Source: Styela clava
Lineage: Eukaryota; Chordata; Ascidiacea; Stolidobranchia; Styelidae
Assembly (NCBI RefSeq): GCF_964204865.1
Contig: NC_135251.1
Span: forward strand, 12,028,001-12,092,000
Length of the DNA: 64,000 nucleotides
Direction of reading: 5' to 3'
In this document: positions 50,087 to 61,098 of the stretch, piece after piece
Numbering within the stretch: the first letter of the stretch is position 1
Layout of the letters: each line of letters opens with the position of its first letter
Notes under the pieces: generated by a model
Databases searched by the model: none
What the model was told of the DNA's origin: nothing
The model's input: the letters and a program-made list of their open reading frames with translations, nothing else
Position numbers and translations under genes: made by a program

Positions 50087-50269
50087 ATGCATCTGTTGAT
50101 AATTTTATGTTTTTGTTTCGGAAGTTTAATGACAGAAATAATTGTGGTTGTTGGGGATGTTTCAAAAATGGTTGAATGGGAAAAAGTTTTCACAAGGTTT
50201 GAGAGAGGTAGAAAAAATACTCCCTGGTTTTCTTTATTTGATAACTACGCCACAGAACTTCTCCAATAA
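50087..50269 (+). CDS. Short ORF with signal-peptide-like start, unknown
   Basis: Sixty codons: MHLLIILCFCFGSLM looks like a leader, followed by TEIIVVVGDVSKMVEW, FTRFERGRK and a stop. It lies between the inverted minisatellite arrays, 40 bp after the 87-bp duplication. No homologue recognised, no supporting splice sites. Chance is quite possible. Confidence 0.2.
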   Translation: MHLLIILCFCFGSLMTEIIVVVGDVSKMVEWEKVFTRFERGRKNTPWFSLFDNYATELLQ

Positions 50270-50822
50270 ATATACGCAGCAATTGCGTGAGGCACAAACG
50301 CCAATATTAGCGATTCTTAGATATATTCTGATTCCCATCTGAACTGCTTTGAAAAGATGATACCTATCTACACACTTGAAAAACTATGTCAATTAGCGTC
50401 ATATTATCGAATATCAGTAAAGGAATAGTGCAATGGGAAAAGACATACAAGGCGTAACTTCCAGTAATATGCAATCAAATATTCTTATTCTAGAATATAT
50501 ATTCAAAAACATTTCGTCGCGCCAACCGCAGTCCGAACTTTTTGTCTCTGGCTAAGCTTAGATACCAATTAGCACTCATGTAAACTGGTAAGAAGAAGAT
50601 TTCATATTGGAACGTCACGGGATGGAGCAGATAATATGAGTATCTGTCTCCCAGCTGTCATTCAAGTGGAGTACTGCTGTTTTTATTGCAGATGATACTG
50701 ATCTTTTTGTATTAAAGATTTACTGGCATCACCGATTTAAGGATGTCAAGTGATGGATATAAATGAACCAGTTGAAAACTAACACTCAATATTACAAAAC
50801 AAACTTCCAACAAGCGGTTTGA

Positions 50823-51164
50823 ATGAATGAAAAAGCTGAAAGTAGTATTCTTCAGAACAGCATACAAATTCTATGGAATGAAATCATACACAAAAGCTCG
50901 TCAAAAACCTGTAGGTCAATAAACGAGTGGAATTTGATGCATGTGTACAAAAATATGCGCGTTATTACCTACAACCGAAGCACGCAGGAGAATCCGTGTG
51001 ATATTCTAGTGATCAAATTGTTTGACTCAACTATAACAGGTGCACATTTTGGTTTCGCACACGCATACTTTCTAATTCCACAAGGATATATTAATTTTGC
51101 CAAAGTCAATGCAGCACTGAAAGGTTGCGGTTCTTCCAAAAGAAAACACGTTACACATCGTTAG
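50823..51164 (+). CDS. Unknown 113-residue ORF between inverted arrays
   Basis: An uninterrupted ATG-initiated frame with balanced amino-acid composition (for example NEWNLMHVYKNMRVITYN and FGFAHAYFLIPQGYINF), unlike the low-complexity frames around it. No domain or family recognised. Position within the segment flanked by inverted minisatellites suggests it might be cargo of a mobile element; this is speculation. Confidence 0.25.
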   Translation: MNEKAESSILQNSIQILWNEIIHKSSSKTCRSINEWNLMHVYKNMRVITYNRSTQENPCDILVIKLFDSTITGAHFGFAHAYFLIPQGYINFAKVNAALKGCGSSKRKHVTHR

Positions 51165-51669
51165 ATACCAGTGGGTGGGTTTACATGGCCTTGTTCGGAG
51201 TGAAAGACGAGTTCGAATATTCCAATTCATTTCAACTAATAAAACATTTCCCAAGTTCCTAACCTTTAAGCAGGAAAACAAACCGCCCGCCGCAACACTA
51301 ATGTAGTTTGAAAGTGCAAAAGAAAGTGGCTAGATGCTGTCGATGGCTCTTAGCTTATATTAGTGAAATAAACAATCATTTATTCTACTAAAATTGAATT
51401 TATGGCATTGTAAGGAGATTCAATGTTACTATGTATTCAAAACTAACTCATGTAGTTATGGAATAATTGTTTATATTAACAAAAAGTTGCTCCCAAAGTA
51501 TTCGAACCAAGATGGCGCAAAACCTGAACCTTGTATTGTTCCAGGTCGGGGTATATACTTCACACCCACCTGGGTATCATTATTTATGTCATCGACATTA
51601 TATCTAAACAATGAAAAAAACTTCATGTCTCAAAATAATATTGAGGCTCGATTCTGCCGGACTATATTG

Positions 51670-52350
51670 ATGTAATGCAAAAAATATCAAAATTCATAAT
51701 ATATAATAAATTAGCAAAAATCATTTTTGGGATGATATATGCAATTTTCGGTAGTCGTTTACGGCAAGTTTGAAACATACTTGAACGATTATTTTTCCAG
51801 AGCAAGACTTTATTGATGTAATGCAAAAAAATATCAAAATATAAAAAAATTCCAAATTGGGAAACATATGATAAATTAGCAAAAAACGTTTTTGGGGTGA
51901 TGTATGCAATTTTCGGTAGTCGTTTACGGCAAGTTTAAAACATACTTGAACGATTTCATTTTCCAGAGCAAGACTTTATTGATGTAATGCAAAAAATATC
52001 AAAAAATTCCAATTTGGGGAACATATAATAAAAAAAAACATTATTGGGGAGATATATGCAATTTTCGGTAGTCGTTTACGGCAAGTTTGAAACATACTTG
52101 AACGATTATTTTTCCAGAGCAAGACTTTATTGATGTAATGCAAAAATATCAAAATTTGAAAAAATTCCAATTTGGGGAACATATAATAAATTGAAAAAAA
52201 AAATTTGTGGGGCGATATATGCAATTTCGGTAGTCGTTTACGGCAAGTTTGAAACATACCTAAACGATAATTTTTTCAGAGCAAGACTTTATTGATGTAA
52301 TGCAAAAAATATCAAAATTTAAAAAAATTCCAATTTGGGGAACATATAAT
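51670..52350 (+). repeat. Minisatellite of 150-165-bp units
   Basis: Four to five units. 'gcaattttcggtagtcgttt' occurs at about 51,740, 51,904, 52,056 and (slightly altered) 52,219. Each unit also has 'agagcaagactttattgatg' and 'attccaatttggggaacat'. The inverse array is at 48,965-49,215. Confidence 0.9.
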
Positions 52351-52601
52351 AAAAAAATTAACGAAATCAAATTGGACTGAAATCCGGCAAACAATACCGT
52401 TGAAATCATAGTGTTTTTGTTTTCCGAAGTAAGATTCTAGAATAAAAAAAGAACTTGGGACTCGTGGGAACATATAAAAAATTAAATTCCGATCAGGAAC
52501 ATTAGTTTGTATAATAAATAAACGAAAATCTCATCTCGATGATCTCATGACATCCGCGCTTCATATGACATCGTGTTAAATCAGTGACAGGATTAGTTTA
52601 C

Positions 52602-52670
52602 GATTTATCCAAAGTGACTACTGACTATAACCATGGTCCTCACTTGGTTTATAGTCACTTTGGATTTATC
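52602..52670. repeat. Hairpin, about 22-bp arms
   Basis: 'atccaaagtgacta' and 'actataacca' on the left pair with 'tggtttatagt' and 'cactttggat' on the right, with a small bulge and a short loop. No run of T follows. It is in a gene-free stretch (52,370-53,060). Confidence 0.7.
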
Positions 52671-53069
52671 TTCTTGCAGAATTGGATGCTGAGAATTGGC
52701 GGCCAGGGTAAGCCAGGTTAAATTCATGCATGCATTTGTAAGTACCGTATCTGGTCAGCTGGTGGTGATTTATTTCATTGGTAAGTTAGCTTACTGGCCT
52801 TTCAATTCTCTCGGAATATTTTTTATATCCGAGAAAATAGATACTGATCAAACTTTCCTTTCCTGCATATTCAAAACATTCTGACATTAGCATTTTTAGT
52901 TCGTATATTTGTAGCCTACTCTTGATACAGTGATAGGATTACATACTTCTGTACTTAGAGTACCGGTACTGAAGTAGACTAATATCACAGTGCTATTGCT
53001 GTATTTACATAGGCTATATTCAAAATAAGATTTTAAAATATTCCTAATGGCACCTTACAGCCTTTAATT

Positions 53070-53528
53070 CAGGGGTTCCCAAACTTTATTGGCCGCGGGC
53101 CAAAATTAGAATCGGAAGGATGTTCGCGGGCCGGAAGAAACGTGTTTGTTTGACACATAATGGTGCTTTATGTAGTATTGCCACAGAACTAAAATAGTTC
53201 GTTGGCAAAGTGGATAAATTGCTGAAGTTTGATTCCAATCAATACAGGAATACGACTACGAGCCTTCGAACCTTTCTTACATGGCTGAAAACCAAATTAC
53301 TGCCTATGTAATCCTAACACCGGTACGTATAATTGAGATACTTATATAATCGGAATGCTATGATGAACACGAGCTTAAACTGTGATAATGACATAACAAT
53401 CGGAGGTTTCTAGATTGCAAAAAGGTAGAAACAAAATCTGTTTTACAATTCCGCTTAAGCTCGGCGGGCCATTTTAAATCGTTACGCGGGCCGGATTTGG
53501 CCCGCGAGCCGCGGTTTGGGAACCCCTG
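53070..53528 (+). mobile_element. hAT MITE, 459 bp, perfect 8-bp TSD
   Basis: Ends CAGGGGTTCCCAAACTTT and CGGTTTGGGAACCCCTG. The duplication CTTTAATT is present on both sides (53,062-53,069 and 53,529-53,536). GC-rich subterminal 'gcgggccgg' segments. No ORF. Intact borders suggest a fairly recent insertion. Confidence 0.92.
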
Positions 53529-53536
53529 CTTTAATT

Positions 53537-54300
53537 GAATCAAAAATTAAGTAGTTTTACCTTTACAAACTGCATAGAAAGAAAAAATATTGATCTTGTT
53601 ACTGATATTATTAGTGCAACTGAGTTTCCATCTGTATCTTATGTTGACATCAATTTTCTTGCTATTATTCTTACCCGTTCAGGTTATATCATGATTAGCT
53701 TGAGCCCCAGTTCCTCACACCCACATATGACAATTATATTATTTGTTGTTCCTAAATTATGCAAAAATATTACTGGTTTAACTTTTTCAGTAAGTCATCT
53801 TGAAATTTGAATCTTATTCATACAATCGAAAATGGTAGGAGTTGACCTCGATAACCGCATGGTCGTATCGCTCCCTCCTGTCCATACCAAAACAATTTTA
53901 TTGTTGCTACTTTTTACTGCATTGATGACTGTATTTTTTTGTTGACAAAAAAATAAATCTCTATTGTTTCTATTTTTTTTTTAAATACAATCTTTATAAT
54001 ATACAATGACTTATTGTCTGAATGTATTTTACATTCGTAAAATTTTTGTACTGCTGTACTGTGATTGTTTGTAATATATGGTATGACAGTTTGAGGGTTT
54101 CCAATCACTGTAATCCCCAGTGCTGCCTTCCGATTATAGAGATGTTTCAATGACTAGTTTGAGCTGATTCAGAACTATTTGACAGTCATTTTTAGATTGT
54201 CAGTTTTCACATGTTTATAGGGTATGCATTCAGTTCCACCATGGCTGATAATTCACTATTTGAAGTAGGAGTTTTTTCTGAAAAATATTTTAACGATACT
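53537..54300. other. No gene recognised
   Basis: AT-rich. Open frames at 53,535-53,810 (+) and 53,914-54,150 (-) show no domain. A poly-T/A run near 53,930-53,985. Confidence 0.5.
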
Positions 54301-54301
54301 G

Positions 54302-54526
54302 CAGAAGTATGTGATCCAAGGTGGCGGACGCCGGAACGTAGTATGTGTACCTGGTTTGGGTTAGGTTATATTTTCAGGCACAAATATTACGGGAGTCACT
54401 TGTTACCAAACTCTTAATACAACTGAAATAACTAAAATTGGAATAAAATTACGACCTAACCCTAACCTGGTACACGTACTACGTTCCGGTGTCCCGCCAC
54501 TTTGGTTCACATACTTATGGAGCACT
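54302..54526 (+). mobile_element. MITE-1 long-TIR variant
   Basis: About 225 bp whose two ends are long inverted repeats: left 'gaagtatgtgatccaaggtg', 'cgccggaacgtagtatgtg' and 'ggtttgggttagg'; right 'cctaaccctaacctgg', 'tactacgttccggtg' and 'tttggttcacatactt'. The centre is MITE-1-like. It is about 850 bp upstream of NDUFV2. Confidence 0.75.
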
Positions 54527-54965
54527 ATTTTAACATATACCTACATCCCACATTTTTGTTATCATAAAATGAGAAATTTTACACAAGTCATCATTAATGG
54601 CACATAAATGTTGAGATAAATAATGATTTCTATACTTTCCACATTCAAAATTGGCCTATTTTGGTATATCATCAGAGATCAGATGTAATGCGAGGTCATG
54701 GATTTGCTACATCTAATATACTGGAAATCGAAATGAATTTGAATATCTGTTTCGTTTTGGAATCCTTGGTTTAGCGCAGTGGTTCCAAACTTTTATCGTT
54801 GAATTCCTGACTTCGCCTATTTTGGAGCTTTTTCCCACATTTTATTTCCTCAATCTTTAATGAAACGTTAGGAGGTGTTATATGCGCGAGTCACAAGCCT
54901 GATTTCATTTAGTACGAATAGTATATAATTTGTGCATAAATAGGTATTGGGTTTATAGTAATAAT

Positions 54966-55142
54966 AAAGGGCGCTCCAGAAGTGTGTGTACCAATATGGA
55001 TTTAACTAATTTTATTCGCCTATTTTACATCAAGTTGTGTAAAGAGACTGAAACCTATGGGAAGGGGATATTCACTTGGCAGTCCCAATCGTAATAAAAT
55101 TATGGCCTTAACTCTAACCTGGTACACAGACTACGGGAGTAC
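54966..55142 (+). mobile_element. MITE-1 copy, internally shortened
   Basis: Begins 'gggcgctccagaagtgtgtg', ends 'cacagactacgggagtacc'. It lacks part of the centre. It is about 240 bp upstream of NDUFV2. Confidence 0.75.
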
Positions 55143-55329
55143 CTAATAAAAAACTAAAGAATATCAGTATAGTATACTACAGCCAATACAAAGCAAGATT
55201 TCTCCCCTAGAACGACATAATCCCCTACCGGTTGGGAAACTTTGGTTTAGCAGTTTCACTTATCGACTGTTTTGAGTATTACCGGTTCTCACTACCTGAA
55301 ATTACTCTGCTGAAATCTGACATTTCGTT

Positions 55330-55346
55330 TTTTTTTTATGTTACAG
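55330..55346 (+). promoter_or_regulatory. Splice acceptor upstream of NDUFV2 start
   Basis: A T-rich run followed by TTATGTTACAG ends at 55,346, and the ATG is 34 bp further on. It fits either the end of a 5' UTR intron or a spliced-leader trans-splice site, the latter common in tunicates. Which one cannot be told from the sequence. Confidence 0.6.
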
Positions 55347-55380
55347 TAAAATACTGACCAAATATCAACTAATATCAACC

Positions 55381-56121
55381 ATGCTCTCAATTGGAAAATC
55401 ATTGTTTAATCGAAGATTTTCAGATTTTATTTCTACTGGAATTCGAGCGTTCCATACATCACAGGTACGGTCATCAGATGCTTTATTCAACCATGTAGAT
55501 ACCCCAGAAAACAATCCAGATACACCATTTGAGTTCACAAAAGAAAATCTTGCTCGAATTGATGCTATTGTTGCAAATTATCCAGTAGGTCATGAAGCTG
55601 CTGCGATAATGCCTGTGCTTGATATTGCACAGAGACAACATGGTTGGCTGCCTATATCTGCAATGAACAAAGTAGCAGAAGTATTGAAAGTCACACCAAT
55701 GAGAATATATGAGGTAGCTACATTTTATACAATGTATATGCGAAATCCAGTTGGAAAATATAATGTACAGATCTGCACAACTACTCCGTGTATGCTCTGT
55801 GGATCAGAGGACATTAAACAAGCAATTATGAAAAATCTTGGAATTAAAGTAGGGGAGACGACTCCAGACAAGCAGTTTTCACTCAGTGAAGTGGAATGCC
55901 TTGGTGCATGTGTTAATGCCCCTATGGTGCAAATCAATGATGACTATTATGAAGATTTGAAGGTGTCTGATATGGAGGAAATTCTTGAGGACTTAAAAGC
56001 AGGTAAAAAGCCAAAAGCCGGACCTAGAAGTTCTAGGTTTGCATGTGAACCTTTAGGGGGACTAACTTCACTGTCGACACCACCTACTGGTCCTGGATTC
56101 GGAGTACGTAGTGATTTATAA
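55381..56121 (+). CDS. NDUFV2: NADH dehydrogenase flavoprotein 2, mitochondrial (complex I 24-kDa)
   Basis: Single open frame of 246 residues, close to human NDUFV2 (249), with no introns. It is a subunit of the electron-input arm of respiratory complex I and carries the N1a [2Fe-2S] cluster beside the flavin subunit NDUFV1 in the matrix. The cluster ligands are visible: C132 and C137 in [10 protein letters not shown]173 and C177 in CLGAC. The thioredoxin-like core spans about 125-205; a helical N-terminal bundle precedes it ([10 protein letters not shown] to [23 protein letters not shown]). The first 30 residues are Arg/Ser-rich without acids apart from one Asp and fit a mitochondrial presequence (RAFHTSQVR near the end). 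The C-terminal [11 protein letters not shown] and [10 protein letters not shown] segments match the animal family. Start: the first ATG after a splice acceptor. No poly-A tract or flanking repeat shows a retrocopy, though lack of introns leaves that possible. Confidence 0.97.
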   Translation: MLSIGKSLFNRRFSDFISTGIRAFHTSQVRSSDALFNHVDTPENNPDTPFEFTKENLARIDAIVANYPVGHEAAAIMPVLDIAQRQHGWLPISAMNKVAEVLKVTPMRIYEVATFYTMYMRNPVGKYNVQICTTTPCMLCGSEDIKQAIMKNLGIKVGETTPDKQFSLSEVECLGACVNAPMVQINDDYYEDLKVSDMEEILEDLKAGKKPKAGPRSSRFACEPLGGLTSLSTPPTGPGFGVRSDL

Positions 56122-57090
56122 CTGTCAAAATTGGACACTTTACAAAGTTTTTTATAAATATATATGTAGTTTTTTGGCAGTCTCTGTCATACTTCAAATG
56201 AATTTGTCATTATTATGAGTGATGATGCTTTTGATCAGGGGATATATGAAACATTCAGAGTAAAGTATTGTTATGAATGTGTCTAACTTTAAGGGGCATA
56301 CTTGTGAACATTTTCACAAATGGTTTTTCACCATAGAAGACTTCCAACCATTCATTGTTAGGTCTATTCTGATCCAGGGCTGTGGTGACAGAGTGTGGCA
56401 TGTGTTTTCATTGTAGTCTGTATTTTCAAACTCCCCTCATTTTGGAGTATGTCTGGGCATTTCGAATCGAATAGTAAATTATTTGAATGGGTTTCAGATG
56501 GAAAGTTATGAATTATTCGTCCGCTTTACAATTGAAGCCATATCTTTGCAATGCAAATCTGACTTTTCTAGTTCTTTCTAGTGATGAAACATGTTTCTTT
56601 TTATGTGCAACGCTCAACAAACTGTCCAAGTTATGAAAGCATGTTTTCAGTAATTTATGTGCCTGACCCATGTGTTCGAGTCAGTAGAAGTATTCAATTC
56701 TAAAATCGAAATTCGATTCTGATAGGTATTTAAAAATGCCCAGTCCTAGTATGAAGTCATAATCACAATTTTGAATTCTCTTGAGTTGGTGTTGGAATTT
56801 CAACTTTTGTTCGATATGTGATAAAGAAGTCAAAATTTTATACAGAAGCTCAATAAACATAGGGTTTACTAAGCGCTCGACAATCTTGCATTAACAATAT
56901 CTGATTTTCTGCAGTGGAAGTCAAGGTTGTTCATGGTTGGAATCAAAATTTTTCTTGAACTGGTGTCTGAATGGATTGTATGTTTTCTCCTCTCCATCCA
57001 CAGTGGTGGTAGCAATAGGCGGAATGGGGTTAAATAGCTTTCGCCATCCCTAATTTGACACCCATTATGCAAATTATCTCTCTGGTTTGG
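56122..57090. other. 3' flank of NDUFV2
   Basis: No gene. Possible polyadenylation signals are imprecise (TATAAATATATA about 30 bp after the stop; AATAAA near 56,852). AT-rich, without recognised repeats. Confidence 0.5.
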
Positions 57091-57094
57091 TCAG

Positions 57095-57950
57095 GAGTAA
57101 GGAAGTGCCGATATCACTTTTATCGCTGATACCGACACCGACAAAATAACGCGATACCAATACGCCAATATTTAAACGAGAATATCGGTCGGAGAACGAA
57201 GACTTGTTGATCGAAATAGCGGTTTCGATTTATGACTATAGTGACACCGCATGTTCCATCACTAATTAATTAATAACTCGCTAATTATACGACATAATTC
57301 ATCCAAAATCAATGAGCTTCTGGTCCGAGATACCTTAAGATCGATAAGTAAAAAGCCTACATTCAGAAGATTCCATTCTTAGATGTCTGGATAAAAAAAT
57401 AGTATGTGAGCATTATTCACAGTGCACATTATTTCAGCTTGAAAAAGAGATATTCCAGATAATAAGAAATTGATGTTAGGGATACAGATGTATTGAGCAC
57501 CGACGCTAGTAATCCCGGTGTTCAACAAGAAAACCCGTAGGATTCGGCTACGATAGATGGTAAAATAAATAAATATGTACTTATCCAATCAAACTTAAGT
57601 TGCATGCGCAGGATTTTGTATTTTACACATTGGAAAATCCACTAATATTTGATTGATATATTTCTTCATAATTTCCTTGTAATATTAAAAATGTGAATAT
57701 AAAAATTTGGCTGCGAAAATTAGTTGAGCTAATTTGGCTGATGAATAGCTAAAAACAGGTCAGAATCATATTTCTGTTGCTACTTGCGGGATGGGGACGG
57801 CCATGGCAATTACCAAGAACATGACCACGCAAGCAATAATTTCAATATCCGTATTCTAACTTTTTTTCAAAACATTTTGGATCAGATTAAAAATCGAAAT
57901 ATATCGGTCTGCATTTGGCCGATACTGATACATCGATGCATCTCTTAATT
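57095..57950 (-). mobile_element. Relative of the TATCGG-rich element, with R2 inserted
   Basis: The right end 'gatacatcgatgcatctctt' is the reverse complement of the left end at 18,832. The left side 'gataccgacaccgacaaa' is compatible with the family. An R2 fragment (57,177-57,350, reverse) lies inside. Exact borders and target duplication are not clear. Confidence 0.5.
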
Positions 57951-57958
57951 CTTCAGTC

Positions 57959-58250
57959 CAATGGTTCTCAACCTTTATTCTTTCATGGCCCATTTATTCT
58001 GTGGCCCGTCAAGTTTTTCATGCGACAAAAAAACTACAAGGAAAACAAGAAATTCTTTCTGTAAAAACAGACGCTGTAACTTTTTTAAATCCAAATGAAA
58101 AACCACTCATTTCCAAAAACTGTATAATCATATGTTGCTACTGCAATCAATTTATAACAAATTATTAATAACTCCGGCAATTTTTAATATGTTCATGGCC
58201 CACCTGTAAATGCCACTGCTGGGCCATAGCCAACGGGTTGAGAATCAGTG
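57959..58250 (-). mobile_element. hAT MITE, 292 bp
   Basis: Ends CAATGGTTCTCAACC and GGTTGAGAATCAGTG. Flanks CTTCAGTC and CTCTAGTC match at 6 of 8. Related to 48,380-48,690 through 'catggcccac' and 'ctgctgggcca', in the opposite orientation. Confidence 0.75.
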
Positions 58251-58287
58251 CTCTAGTCAGTAGTGAAATGTCACTCTTGGTTTAAAG

Positions 58288-58614
58288 CAGGGGTGTGCAA
58301 CAGGCGGCCCGCGGGCCACAACCCGGCCCGCCAAGACAATGAGTGTGGCCCTTGTCAACACTCAGATATTTTCCCACTGAGCATCAAATTCTAACCTAAC
58401 AGTTTATGTTTAAAAAAGCGCACACACGGGTTAAAATCCATAATTTTAAGTCTTTCGTCTTTTTGCCTTTATTACTGTAAGACTCAGCTATAGCTTTTTT
58501 GTGGTATTTTTTAATTCATTGTGTACCCGAAAGATATCGAATTTTTCGAATGGCCCGGCTAGATGTCAGAAGTTGGTTATATGGCCCGTCGACAAAAAAT
58601 GTTGCACACTCCTG
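58288..58614 (+). mobile_element. hAT MITE, 327 bp
   Basis: Ends CAGGGGTGTGCAACAGGCGG and TGTTGCACACTCCTG. Flanks GTTTAAAG and GTTAAAGC differ by a one-base slip. Same family as 35,707-36,065. Confidence 0.8.
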
Positions 58615-58974
58615 GTTAAAGCGTATGTATGTCTAGCGGTAGCTATGCATAGCTAAAGGTGGGTAATTTATGAATACAAATCCATCCGGGAATGTTTTGT
58701 AGCCTGTATATTCTTGATTGAGCGTTGTATAACAATGACTGGTATCCGTGTCATGGAAGTTGATAGAAGTTTGGAGCGCACGGATAACACTCGGATTCCA
58801 CTGGAGTTAGTTAAGCAAAGCAAGAAACAATTGTCTGGGAATAGAATGCCCATTGGGAGTGAATTCTGTGTACAAGACTTTGATAGAAATTGAAATGGAT
58901 TGGATGAAAATTGTCATACTGAACATTGCAACCTTTCAAATCCGAAGCAATGACTCGTTCTTGTAATCTGTATA

Positions 58975-59212
58975 ACGAGAATATCGGTCAGAGACCGAAG
59001 ACTTATCGATCAAAACTTAGGGAATCCCCAAAACAGCGCTTTTACTACATAGTGACACCTTGTGTCCCATCACTAATTAATTAATAACTCGCTAATTATA
59101 CGACATATAATGAATGCACATGCAAAATCTTGAGCAGATTCAATCTCGCTTTCGTGAGATATCGCGTGCATCTAACAGATAAATACCTATCAACATACTT
59201 ACCGATTATAAG
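58975..59212 (-). mobile_element. R2 repeat copy, reverse
   Basis: The plus strand starts 'acgagaatatcggtcagag' and ends 'tatcaacatacttaccgat'. It is followed directly by a reverse R4 copy (59,216-59,480) with CA-rich microsatellite sequence near 59,410-59,450. Confidence 0.7.
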
Positions 59213-59829
59213 TATATGTTTATTTCGACTCCATAATCAGCATAACAATACATTTGACAGATGAAAACAAATAAATAAAAACTGATTATGAAATCAGGGG
59301 AGCAAACGAAACCTTAGCTAAGGTTTATAACGTACAAAATATAAGATGGAAGGTTTTGCCAAGAGGAAGTGGTACGTGTTTACTCACCTAAAATTATTAA
59401 GTTATTTCACACACGCTCACATGCACGCACCAGCCACACACACACACAACCACTGAGAAGTTATTTAAGTAAGAATAAAACGCGATAAATTTAGGGTATA
59501 CTATACAGTGAACAAAAAAAAAAAAAATACTAGAAAAAGAAAAAAATTATTTGCCACACCATATTGATAATTTTGTAATGGTTGCCATTGCCAGATTGAT
59601 CGATCTTCTCGACTGATAAGTAATAATACTCAAGTGAGAGATGCGGCATTGGTGAATGTGGGGTAGGCCTATTGATTGTTTGCTATTGTATTTTTATTGC
59701 CTCAGTTTAAAAACAATAAATGTCACGAAAACGAAACAACAGGTGACGTGCATCAAAATGCGATCCGTTTTGCAGGGAGTGGCACTCACGCTAGTGATTT
59801 GGTTCACCCACGAAGAGAATTCATTGCAC

Positions 59830-60452
59830 ACGGAGTGGACCTAGGGATCGTTTTGTTACTATGTTGTTCTTTATGTTAGAATTCTTCTTTCTATCATTAA
59901 TTTTCTAAAAATCTTTTTTCTTATTAATTACTAGACCAATTGAAATTATCAATGGTTAAAGATTATATTTTTTATTAAAAGGGATATTACTTTTGTTTAT
60001 TTCAAATTTTCTGTGAGCTCTATGGGATTCGTTTTTGTGCGGTATGTCGTCAACAAAAGTTGCGCACCTTGTGGCGGTTCCGCGAACGCATTTCAGCGGA
60101 TTCCGTGTTCACATATTTGAGCAGGAGTGGGCAAGGTTTTTGAATCAGGGGCAAAAATTTTTGCCTATCTAGACTGGCGAGCCACGTAAGTGTGACGTAA
60201 AAGGTAACATTTTATAAATTATATTCACAGTATTACAAAAGCAACAGTGGAAAACAATAAGCCTCGTGCTTAAACTAAATTTAACCGCAATCTCAACAAG
60301 TTCCTTGAGTTAGTTTTAGCTAAAATATCAAAATTTGGTTTAAGTTTGGCTGTGGCCGTATCAGGCGGGTCAGATTGAATTGCCGAACAGGCTGGATTTG
60401 GCATGCGGGCCGTACTTTGCCCAGGTCTGTATTTGAGCATTAGCTCTCTTGT
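59830..60452 (+). mobile_element. MITE-2 copy split by a hAT MITE
   Basis: MITE-2 sequence runs from 'gatcgttttgttactatg' to 'cacatatttgag' and resumes after 60,429 with 'tatttgagcattagctctct'. The interruption is exactly the hAT MITE below, which shows the order of insertion. Confidence 0.75.
60122..60429 (+). mobile_element. hAT MITE, 308 bp, perfect 8-bp TSD
   Basis: Ends CAGGAGTGGGCAAGGTTTTT and TACTTTGCCCAGGTCTG. The duplication TATTTGAG is on both sides (60,114-60,121 and 60,430-60,437). A fragment of the same family lies at 39,545-39,718. Confidence 0.92.
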
Positions 60453-61098
60453 TTCAGATGCTTATTGCGTTGTCGTCATTCGTTAATTTTCCATAAGAGT
60501 GCGCAAGCATGCGAACTCATATCAAAAGCTTCAATTAATATATCTAACAGTCTAAAATTACCGCAATCTGGACTCAGTGTTTCGGATTTTTTTTGGATCG
60601 AATTCACTAACAATAGGTTTAAAACATAACTTTTGAAATACCAAATATAATGCTAATAACACAACTCATTTGCTACGGCCGTATAAAGCAAAAACATGAA
60701 CGGGTTCGCTGATATCACGCCATTCCAGGAACGGGTTTGTGCAAACCACACGAGTCTCATCATTGGTTATAAGGAAAACAATCGGAATATTTCCACGCGA
60801 TGGTCTTTAATATTTGTGTTCCGGTCAGGCCGAATTTACTTATGTTTCCCACCTCTATCCTTTGAATAATTTGTGTTAACGTTTTCAATTAAGCTACTAT
60901 TTGTGAAATAAACTCAAACTAAAATGGCAAGTTTTCATAGCAAAAAAGCATTATGATAATAACATATGGGAAGTGATAAGAGATTCGAATAAATTGCTAC
61001 TGAATCAACATAATACTAATAGGAAGATAGCAGAAACGATTGTTTCGAATAATTTCATCAACACGACAGTCTTTACTCGGAGTTGTCTATATTAAACA
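60453..61098. other. Upstream of retrotransposon, no gene
   Basis: AT-rich. It may contain the 5' LTR and leader of the following element, but no LTR border or primer-binding site could be fixed, since the 3' LTR lies outside the window. Confidence 0.4.
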
